From: Symsagittifera roscoffensis
Taxonomy: Eukaryota; Xenacoelomorpha; Acoela; Convolutidae
Assembly (NCBI RefSeq): GCF_963678635.1
Contig: NC_087068.1
Location: 7,311,027 to 7,375,026, forward strand
DNA length: 64,000 nt
Direction of reading: 5' to 3'
The translations under genes were made by a program, and so were the position numbers. The notes under the pieces are model-generated. The model made no database searches. It saw nothing but the letters and a program-made list of their open reading frames with translations, and had not been told where the DNA came from. Shown in pieces: positions 54,491 to 64,000 of the stretch. Each line of letters begins with the position of its first letter. Positions within the stretch are counted from its first letter, which is position 1.

Positions 54491-57400
54491 TTACTTTTTA
54501 AATTCTACTTTCTTTAATATTTTAGATTGGGGGATGAACATTTTGTAGTTTTTACGTGGTTGATTTCGGAGTCTTGTTGTTTTTCTATGTTCTGATTTGT
54601 CTATTTCTTCTTGGGGTATTATTTGTTCTGTCATTTTTCTATTTTTTCTTTGCTTTTGGGATTCTTTATGGTCTAGATTTTTTGTAGTGCTTTCGGTAGC
54701 GGTTGGTTTTGTGTTTTGATTTTCGGTGGGGTTATCATTTTGTTCTGTATTTTTCAGGTGTGGTTCATTTTGAATGATTTTTAATCCTGTGAAAGAATAT
54801 AATTGAGTTAATTCGCGGAGTGCGTATTCTTTTGGGTAATAAGGTAATAGGTTGTTTCGATGTTGAACGATTTCTTTTTTGTTTGAGTCGGTAATTTTAT
54901 ATGTGACATCAGTGGGTTTTGCAATTATTTGGTAGGGTCCTTTTCGGAGGGGTTGTAATTTTTTAGAAATTCCTTTTTGAGTATTAAAATTAGGTATTAA
55001 AACAAATGTTCCAATTTTTAAATCGGAAGCTGGTGTAAAACGTGAATTGATTTGTTCATTTATGTTTTGTCTTTGTAATAACTTTTTAGTTATTTTTTGG
55101 TAAATTTCATTGTGTTTCTTATCTCTATTTAAAATCCATTCGGTGTGTGTACCGGAGGCTAATTTAAGAATTTGTGGGTGATGAAAATGATCTTCATCGT
55201 GTGTATGTAATGGGAGGTTATAACAAATTGAGTCTTTATTTGGTTGACAATAACCTTGTGCGTTTTTATGAGAATTTGCTGTAAACATTATTGGTTTGCG
55301 TGGCTTTTGGTTGAAAACCATTTCATATGGTGACATTCCTAGTGTTGTCGTAATTTGTGAATTATATGCTAAGGGAAATAATTTTACATCTGCTGACCAT
55401 TCGGTATATTTTGTATCATTTCCGTTGATGATACATCTAAGATATTCTTGTAGTGAACGGTTCATACCTTCGACTAAGCCGTTTGTCCAAGGTGCATGAG
55501 ATGTACGTGGTTTGTGTTTAATGTTGTATAAATGACATAGTGTTATTATTTCATTATTTATGAATTCTGTACCATTGTCTGTGACTAAAATTTCTGGTAG
55601 TCCGAATTTTGCTATCCAGTGTTCATAGAGTGTTGTGTAAGCGTAATAAGCGTTACAATGTGGTACTGGGTTAAGTGCTACATAATGTGTAAATGCGTCA
55701 ACAATTACCATAATGTAGGAGTTTCCTTCTGATGAGGGTGAAATTGGTCCTTTAGTATCAAATGAGATACGATGATTAAAGTACAAACTTTGTCCTTTAA
55801 AATCTTGTTTTTGTGCTATTTGTTTTTGATTTGGGTAAGGTTTATTTAGTTGACATACTATACAATCATTGCATAGTACTTTTATCCAAATTGGTGCATT
55901 TGGGAAGTAGAAATTTTGTATAAAATTTGAATATGTTTTCTCTGATCCAGAGTGTCCTTTAATATTTTGTGTATGTGAAATATTAAAAGCTATAAGAATC
56001 ATACTTATAGGGAGACAGGGGACTATGGATTCGTTTAAGTTGTATTCTAAAAGGTCTGTAGTTTCATTGATTGTTGTGTAATTAAATTTGCGAAAGTATC
56101 GGAGGAGTGTTTTGTTTCCTAGAATGGTTGAATCTGCTTTGTTAGGTTTAGTTTTATATTTGTGCCATGATTTTAGTTGTCGAATTATTGGGTCAAGATT
56201 CTGGTATTGTTTTAGTGTTGAAATTGTAATTGTTTCTGTTGGAGGGAGAAAAATGTTTTCAATTTCGAATTTAGATAAAGGTATTGTATCAAGTGGGTCG
56301 TGAAGGTCAAAAACTTGATTTATTGTGTATTTTGAATCATTTGTTTGTGGTCCTGATAAATTTATTTTATCAGTTAAATCTTCTTTTTCAATTAGTGGAA
56401 AATGGTCTTTCTTAGGTAGGTGTTGTTTTGTTCGTTTTTGTTGGGTGTTACTTTTTATCCATTGAGAATATGGAATTGGTTTAAAAGTTGATGTTCCAAG
56501 TAGGTCAACTTCATAATGATTATTTTGACAATCTAAGTAAAGTGGGAAATGTTGTAAATTATTTATTTGTGATTGTTCAATATCAGTTTTAACTGCATAT
56601 TTGCATTCTAATCGAGGTGATGTTTCGTTTTCTGCAAGGTAGAATTTTATATTTTTGGGTATTTCAACTGTTGTTTTTCGTGTAAGTAATTCAGGTGGTG
56701 TATTTCGACTTAAGGTGTCTGGTAATGCAAGATTTTTTCCTGCAGTCCAAACTATATGTAAGTTTGGAAATTTCATTAGAATTAGTTGAAATCTGTAAAC
56801 TCGGTGGTTTGGGTTAGATTTCTGTGTGAAAAGAAAAATGATTGGTTTGTGGTCTGTGAATAAAACTGTGGGATGTTTTGATCCAAGTATCAGAAATTCA
56901 TATTCTGTCAGTGTATATATTATGGCTGTACATTCTCTCATTAGAGTTGAGAGTCGTAGCTCTGCTTGAGTGAATAATCGAGAATTTGCTGATATGAGGT
57001 TCATTTTATTTGTACCATTATGTGATTGTAATAGTGCTGCGCCGATGCCAAAGTTCGAAGCATCGCACATTGCATAAAATGGTTGATCAGGGTCTGGAAT
57101 TGTGTTTGAAATTTGTTCAGTTAAAAGTTTCTTTATTTCTTCAAATCGTGTTTGATGTTCTGTATTCCATTCAAAATTATTTTGTTGTCTAAGGATGTTG
57201 TAAAATGGTCGTAGATATAATTGCATTTTATAAACATATTTACTTAAAAAGTTTAACATTCCAAGGAATTCTTGGATTTTCTTTTTATTTGTTGGTGGTT
57301 GAAGTTTTTGAATAGCGTCAATGCGTGATTTCAGTGGAGTGATTGTTTTTCTTTCTATGTTATGTCCTAAGAATTTAACTCTTGTTAAAAAGAAGTGTGA

Positions 57401-59488
57401 TTTATCGGGGGCGGCCTTCAGATTTTCGTTCTGAAGTATTTGGTGATATTTTTCTAAAACTTTGAACATTTCGTCTTTTGTTTGTGATTGCATAAAAACA
57501 TCGTCTAGATAGGTGATTGCGTTTTTCTTGAATATTAGTGGTCTAAAAATTTTGCTCATAAAAGCTGAAAATGCTGCTGGTCCTATGGATATTCCATAGA
57601 ATAAGCGGTTGAATTCATATTGTTGGTTTCCGATAACAAATTGTGTTAAACGTCGTGATTGTTCATCTAGTGGCATTTGATTGTATGCACTATTCATATC
57701 GGCGGTTGTAAAGTATTTGCCGTTTATTTTTGTTAAAATAACTTGTATTGGTTCGATGGGCCAATTGCATTTTGATTCATCTATGAGTGAATTAAGGTAT
57801 CTAGCGTCGAGAACGATTTTTAATGATTCTCCTTTAGCTAGAATGATAACAGGGTTGATGAATGTGTTGCCTTTTGGTTGTTCTTCTTTATTAACTGGTG
57901 ATATAATATTGTACTGTTCTAAAATATCGAGTAATCTGTTTACTTTATCATGTAAGTGAATTGGTACTTTACTTGCTCTCTGTTTTTTGAAAACTGCGTC
58001 TGGTTTTAATGGGAGATGTAGTGATGAACTGATTTTGCCAACATCGAATTTTGATGTTGCATAGACTGATGAATATTTAATTAGCTGTTTGGCTAACTTT
58101 TCGAATTCGTCTTGCGTTATTTGTGAATGTTGGAAATTAAACATTGTTAAAAATTTTTGTTGGTCTTCTGTGTAGTTACTTATGTTGAATGTAGGTTTGA
58201 AATATGGAGTTTTTGTGAAATAATCCGTATTTCTGTTTTCGTTACTTATTATATTATTTATAGATAATTCTTCATTAAGAATTGTAGATTGGCAAATATC
58301 TAGTAATTGGAGTATATTATTTACGCGATAGGCTTTTTCGTGTATTGGTGATATTGTAGCGTTAGTTTCACAATATCCTAAAAGTCCTAAAGGTAATGTT
58401 ACTTGGTAAGGTGTGTTGTTATAAACGTGTAAGGAAATAATATCTGAATTCGAATTTTTCAAATATTTTATTGAAGAGATTGTGATTTTGAAAAATTTAT
58501 GAATAGGTTTGAATTCAAAATCTGACATATAAAATTTTTGTTTGTTTTGTTCTTTATCATATTGGTGAACTTGTTTGATTGAAAAATTATAGATGTTTCC
58601 TGATAGTGGTTTCAGGTGTTTCCTTTGTTGGTTATATATTGGATAAAATTTTGAAAAGAATGGTGGTTGTTTGTTTAATCTTTGAAAAAATGTTAGGGAT
58701 GTTTCTTTTGTTTTTGTATATTTATCTTTGATTAATATTTTACTGTTTAGGATGTTAATTGTTGGTATATACTTCGAAATAAATGGTATTCCAATGATAT
58801 TATATTTAATATCAGTGATATGGAATATTTGTTTAAATGGCTTATTTAAAATTTTGCTTTGCTCCATTGTTCTGGTAGGGAGGAGAAATAATTGGATTTT
58901 TCCGTAGTTTATCAATGTTGATCCTTGTGCTGTTGCTAGCTTACTGGAGGTTTCAAGAGGTGTTAGCTTTGGATGTAAAGTTTTTATTTCATTCCATGTG
59001 GGAATGTTTATTATGTTTGATTCTGCTCCTGAATCAATTAAAAAATCTATTTCAAGGTCTGGTGGTTGAAATTCTTTATTTCTTGGGCTTTCTAAGAGAA
59101 ATGGTATTGTCCAAATTTTTTCTTTGGGTTGTTCTTTTTGTATATTTTGATAAATGTGGTTTGTATTCTAGCATTTTGTTTTGGTATTTTTATTGGTTTG
59201 ATTTGTAGTGTTTATCTCATTTGTTTCTTGCGTCGTTGGTGTGGAATTTACGGGTGTAGTGTAAAAATTTTGGAGAAATTCTGATTGATTTTCATATATA
59301 TGTGATGGAAAGGGTTGTTCATATATGACAGATTCATAGTCATTTTCGACTTTTATCATATTGATAGAAAGAGTGTTTTCAGTATCACTTTCTGAATCTG
59401 ATGATGTACAATTTATTTGATTGAGTTGTAACGTATCAGTTACTGTGTCATCAATACCTGGAGGGTCTGATGTTGTTTCTGGGTTAGA
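54491..59488 (-). pseudogene. pol: pro-pol part of gag-pro-pol, copy 2 (one internal stop)
   Basis: Same frame as gag upstream. One nonsense codon at 59168-59170 precedes the protease (LIDSGAES near 59024-59047). From there everything is open to 54491. Numbering from codon 58915: RT catalytic YLDD at 469-472, RNase H first Asp at 618, integrase zinc finger H981, H988, C1018, C1021, integrase core Asp1053, Asp1113 and Glu1149 (DD35E spacing), and GPY at 1326-1328. No chromodomain follows; the C-terminus is Asn/Lys/Gln rich. This is the better-preserved pol of the two copies. Confidence 0.9.
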
Positions 59489-62400
59489 TTATACTTGATT
59501 GATTTGTCTTTGATGTTTAGGTGTACTGCTTCTATGACGATTATTAGAGTTATTATAGTGATTATTATTCCGGTGTGGTGATTGGGAATAATTTCTATAA
59601 CGATTATTATAACTTGGGTGTCGATTTTGTGAATTATTTCGCGATCTGTTTTGGTAATTATTGTTTGGTCTGTTATAGTTCGATCTATTATATGAGTTAT
59701 TCCTTGATCGATTGTTCGGATAATTCTGGTTTCGGTTGTTTGAATAACTTCTATTTCGATTGTAGGAGTAGTTTCTATTCCTATTGTATGATGAATTTCG
59801 TGATTGGTTGTTTGGATAATAGTTATTTCTTGATTGGGAATTAGATCTAGAAACAAATCGTTGTGTATTTGAATTTGATCTGGAGTAGTTATTTCGACTA
59901 TTTGGTCTATTGTAGTGATTTTGTGATGAATTATACGTGTTTCTTCGTTCTGGTGATCTTCCTCTATAACTTGAGTTATATGGGGATTGACTTCTTGTAT
60001 AACTTGTATTGTTCGGAAGTGGCTTTCCTGAACTGTTGTTGCTGTATACATTTTTGTTTGGTAGATTTTGATCTTTTTTCATGTATTGATAAAATGATTT
60101 ATTTGGTTCTTTGTATTTTTGAGGTTTATTGTGACTATCTTGCTGTTTTTGTCTACATTCGGAAATACTATGTCCGTATCGTCGGCAATAATTACACCAT
60201 TTTTTGAAAGATGGTTTGCCTTTAAAGTTCGGGTTCTTTTCGTAAATATTGAGTATTTCAGTGATTTTTTCAACGAGGTCTGTTTCTGATTCCTGTATAT
60301 TATTAATATTAGTGGGAGTCGTTTCAATTTTGTTAACGTATTGTAATTTCAGATTTTCCGTTTCTTCTAGTTTCATCGTGATTTCTGCTTGTTCTAGTTT
60401 GTCTACTAGTTTTCGAAAATCTAAATCGGGTTCTCGAATTGAAGAAGGATGAGATGCTCTCTTTTTTATTGCTATTTTCCTTAATTGTGGTGTTAAGGTC
60501 ATCATTAAGATTTCTGTCATCTTTGTGTTTTTATAGTCATGTGTATTTAATGAATATGCTTTTCGAACTAGTGTTTCGATTCGTACTGCTATTTGCTTGA
60601 TGGTTTCGTTTGGTAATCTGCGAATTTCATTACATAAAACTCTTTGTTGTTGTTTGTTTCTTTCGGAGTCAAACATTTTTGAAAATTCTTGTGTAAATCT
60701 TTTCCAGTTTGATTTTATTTCTAGAGGTAGTACCGAAAACCATTTTTGGGCTGCGCCATCTAAGGTTGTTTGTATTAACGCTGTGCGTCGATGTATCCAG
60801 TTTTGATGTAGTGGCGTATTAATTGGTTCAGGTCCAATATTTAAAATCAAATTTGCTGTTACTGCATTTAAATAATCTTCTACAGAGTATTCAGGGTCTG
60901 TTCCTGTGAAAACCATTAAAGGTTTGTTTGATGTTATTGATGATCCACCCATTAGGTATGGATTCATTGTCATTTGTAATGATTCTGCTGCATTTGGCAT
61001 TTGAGAAAAATTTGAAAGTTGGTTTCTTGTTATTTCATGTTGTTGGAGATAATATGGGAGTGGTATTTCATTTTGCATTTGTGATGCTTGATACGAGTGT
61101 GCAGTCATTGGATTTTGTTGTTGAATTGGTTGAAAAGATTGTGTATTAATTAAATTTTGTTGTTGAATTGGTTGTTGATGTTGTGCATCTATTGGTTGTG
61201 GAGAAAAATTTCTATGATTTGTACGTGTTTTCTGTATTCCTTGTCTACGATATTCTTGAGTATTTTGTGCAAATATATCTGGTTGTAAGAAATCATCATC
61301 TGAGGATAAATAATCCATTTGATAAGATGTTTGTTTTTTATTTTTATTTTGTTGAAAAAATGGGTAATTTTCACTGCGATCCTGTGGAGGATTTGGTTGA
61401 AAATTTTTGGAATTATATTGGGCCGTTGGGTTATCCCAGTTTCGAGGTTTTGTATATTGATTAAAATTTCTTTGTGGTTGATAATTTGTTTTTGATGGAT
61501 GTGTATAATTATAATTATGGTCTGCAAAGTTGTTTCTAGTGAATGTTTTGCGTGTTTTTGATGGTATTGTCATGGGTCTATATGTTTGGTAATCCATATG
61601 TGAATATTTTGGAGCAACCGAAGGTTTAACGGTTGATTGTAAGGTTACCTGTGTTTGTGAAGGATTTGTATTTCTTGGTGTTGTTAAATTTGGGCGTATT
61701 GGTGAAATACTTTGTTGTGTAGTTGTTGTGTGTACAATTTCTTCATTTATGAAGTGTGATGGTGTCTGGATATCTTGTTGAGTAAGATTCCTAGTTCCAT
61801 TGAGGTTTTCATTGTGTATAACTGTAGAGTTTAAACTATTATTTTGTGTATCGGGTAAAAATGTATTATAGTTTAATGGTGTTGCATCAATTGTTAATGG
61901 TATTACTCTTACATAATCTCTTATGTAAGATATTGTACCTATTGCTTGACTTGAGATTGATTGTGGAAAGCTTATAAATGCGGGATGAGACCATTCGGGG
62001 TCCCAAACATAATCTGATTGTTCTGTGATAGCGGTATCATCGTTCGAATTTTGGGGTCTAAAATTTTTTCTTGCTTGTGCAATTAAATCAATATTGTGTG
62101 TGAAATAATCTATTATGAACCATGCCAAAATTTTTTGTAAATCGTGTTTGGTATGTTGTGAAACATCGTCTTTCGTGAAATTTTCTTTAATGATGTTTAA
62201 ATAACTAGAGAGTAGTGTGATTTCATGTCGTACTCTTAAATGTTTAGATGTTTCTGTCGGTGAGACATTTGTTAATGGGATTTCGTTTTCTAGTATCGAA
62301 ATATAACTATTTATTATTGCGAAAACTTCATTGGTGAAAATGGAATTTGCTCTTTGTGAGTTATGGTATTGGATGCTTTTTATATATTCTGAAAAAACTT

Positions 62401-62719
62401 TTGAAAATTCTAAATCAAGGTCGTCTGTTTGAATAGTATATGTTCTATTATTATGGTTTGGGGAAGTGAATTCTATAGAGTAGATTCCATACTGTTGTGT
62501 TATGTTGCATATATCTTTTAGATAGTGATCTATGATTTGTCTTTTGATTTTTACATCGGGGAACTCTGTTTTACATGGACTGATTCCGGGTTCAAATAAA
62601 TTTACGAGTAAATTTTGACAAAATATGTGTTGTCCTCTATCAGTATCTGCATCTACTATAAAAGGAAAGATTTCATCATCATCTGGAGTTTCGTCACCTG
62701 GGGTGTGTGTTGAACTCAT
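59489..62719 (-). pseudogene. gag: gag part of gag-pro-pol, copy 2 (ends at a premature stop)
   Basis: Starts at ATG 62719 (MSSTHTPGDE) and is open for 1,076 codons to a TAA at 59489-59491, where copy 1 has a Gln codon. Contents: an N-terminal domain of about 250 residues, a Gln/Asn/Pro-rich linker with repeated QPIQQQN motifs, a Ty3-like capsid segment, a CCHC knuckle, and an Asn/Arg/Ser/Tyr-rich tail with repeated NRNxSYNRN motifs. The frame continues beyond the stop into protease. Confidence 0.9.
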
Positions 62720-63161
62720 TTTTTCGTTCGATGACTGTTAATATGTAATTATTAATGTGTCGAATTGGTTGATTCCAATTGTATAGATGTACTGGTTTGT
62801 GTTTATACTGCTTTTTTATTCTTCTTTTTCCTCTTTGTGCTGAATTTGAAGTTGTTTCTGAGTCAGAAAAATATAATTGATCGTGTGGTGGGTAATTTTT
62901 ATCTATTGATTCTTTTAGTTTGTAAAGTTCGTCTAAACTGTTGGTTTCTGATTCTGAAAATGCGTTTCGATTTTTTGAAAATCTTTTTCGTGTTATTTGT
63001 CTTTGTTTAGTTATTATTTTTCTTTTTAGTGTTTGTCGTTTTGTTCGAATGTATCCAACTGTTTGTGTATGAGGTGTGATTACAAGGTCGTATTTTTTGT
63101 TATCTATTTCACAATTGTGTAAAATGATTGTTTGTTTATTTCCTAGGTTTTTAAATGACAT
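62694..63161 (-). CDS. ORF1: 155-aa very basic accessory protein, copy 2
   Basis: Intact and the same length as 13051-13518, overlapping the gag ATG by the same 26 bp. Basic clusters are unchanged; most substitutions fall in the Ser/Thr-rich middle. Confidence 0.8.
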   Translation of the reverse strand: MSFKNLGNKQTIILHNCEIDNKKYDLVITPHTQTVGYIRTKRQTLKRKIITKQRQITRKRFSKNRNAFSESETNSLDELYKLKESIDKNYPPHDQLYFSDSETTSNSAQRGKRRIKKQYKHKPVHLYNWNQPIRHINNYILTVIERKNEFNTHPR

Positions 63162-64000
63162 AAGGTTTAGAATGACGGATGCAAAGGTTGTTAAATGATT
63201 TCTATTTTCCTAAACTGTTAGTTCTTACGATTTTTTGGTTAGCTTAACCTGGGTCTATTTGTTCAGGGTTGGAGAGAAAAGTATATCGATTCCGAAGAAT
63301 GATTTTTACTTTCTCGTGACTAGTATAAGCTAAGGTGTTAACTTACTTAATCTTACTTAGGGGTAGTGATTGTGTTCAAGGGTTGGAGAATAGTAAATCG
63401 ATCCACAAGGTTCAGGTATAATTAGAACGCGAGTAGTTCGTTAGATACTATTTTAAACTTACTAAGTCTAAGATTATCCTGGGTCTGGTAAGAGGGGGGG
63501 TCAAGTGAAGGATGAATAACCGAAGTTCTTCACTGTTTATCCTAATTTGAATGATTAGTTTTGTTTAAAAATTTCTATTAGTCTTAGGTCTTTAGAAAGG
63601 GTTGGGTAGTGAATCGACGTTTGAGGTCGTTAGACACTAATTAAGTGGGTGGGGGAGAACAAAGTTGTTCTGTTTGATCCAAGGATAAGCCTTGATGATC
63701 AAATTTGAAATTTAATTAAGTAGAAAATGATTTAAGATCCAAGGATAAGCCTTGATGATCTGATTTTAAAATTAAGTGAATTTAAGTTTTAATAAATTTT
63801 TAAATGTGTGTAAAGGAAAGATTTAGTGTTTTGATGATATTAGTGAGTTGATGATTGCTGTTATGTTTTAGGTGATGAAGCTGGAACAACAGGATGATTT
63901 ATGATTACTAACCATTTATTGTCATGCTACTAATTTTTATTTTTATTTTCCAATAAATATTTTTCAAACATGTTTTGTATATTACTGCAGAGTTTTAGGA
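63162..64000 (-). promoter_or_regulatory. Structured leader, copy 2, partial
   Basis: Counterpart of about 12211-13050. Both 25-bp hairpins are present (63676-63700 and 63736-63760), with the ccaaccct and gacccagg modules. Continues past the window edge. Confidence 0.55.

Larger units (their letters stand above)
45961..64000 (-). mobile_element. LTR retroelement copy 2, 5' end beyond the window
   Basis: Same element as 11391-30309 in reverse orientation. It has the 3' LTR, 3' region, ORF Y, env, ORF X, small membrane ORF, gag-pro-pol, ORF1 and most of the leader. The window ends at a point equivalent to about 12211 of copy 1, so the PBS and 5' LTR are outside. By eye the copies are roughly 90% or more identical, with many third-position changes in pol. 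Confidence 0.95.

Noticed and set aside
1-64000. CRISPR arrays, rRNA or tRNA genes, bacterial operons
   Set aside because: No regularly spaced repeats with spacers, no tRNA cloverleaf or rRNA signature seen by eye; the ATGA overlaps belong to a eukaryotic retroelement.

Overview
This is an AT-rich stretch of an invertebrate animal genome. The evidence is a tandem B-box/coiled-coil protein, a TIR-domain protein, several short GT-AG introns (about 95-175 bp, one with a TACTAAC branch site), a decayed LINE, several small inverted-repeat transposons, and two copies of a very large LTR retroelement. No prokaryotic features are visible. The species cannot be named from this sequence alone.

Layout. 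1-1454 (minus): 5' part of a B-box protein gene that runs off the window. 2107-6933: an old direct duplication of about 2.2-2.5 kb; its second copy carries a 455-bp inverted-repeat element flanked by 9-bp duplications. 6934-11390: gene-poor, with a 330-bp hAT-like MITE, a 327-bp foldback element and unassigned coding-like segments. 11391-30309 (plus): complete retroelement copy 1 (18.9 kb, two 410-bp LTRs). 30310-45960: host spacer with a GC-rich island, a GGATTCC-rich repeat, a LINE fragment, a 1.08-kb inverted-repeat element made of ATCGATTTAAAT-like repeats, a TIR gene, and several small spliced genes or gene pieces. 45961-64000 (minus): retroelement copy 2, whose 5' LTR lies beyond the window. 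The two copies converge tail to tail.

The retroelement is the main interest. Its pol (retropepsin, RT, RNase H, DD35E integrase with a GPY module) places it in the Ty3/gypsy group, but its gene content is closer to a complex retrovirus. The order is LTR, a PBS resembling a whole tRNA 3' arm, a 1.25-kb structured leader, a 155-aa very basic ORF1 overlapping gag, one continuous gag-pro-pol frame of about 2,745 codons, two tiny hydrophobic ORFs, a 378-codon open frame (ORF X) with no start codon, a secreted and membrane-anchored Env of about 870 aa, a 600-aa ORF of unknown function (ORF Y), a 1.6-kb structured 3' region and the LTR. From the small membrane ORFs to ORF Y, neighbouring frames overlap, in three cases by only a few bases. 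Comparing the copies separates constrained from free sequence: ORF1, the 62-aa ORF, ORF X and ORF Y are open in both, while gag-pol and env carry different breaks in each. Copy 1 inserted recently (one LTR mismatch seen in 410) yet is heavily broken, which suggests mobilisation by proteins from another copy.

Host gene calls outside the B-box and TIR genes rest on splice signals and coding appearance and remain tentative.
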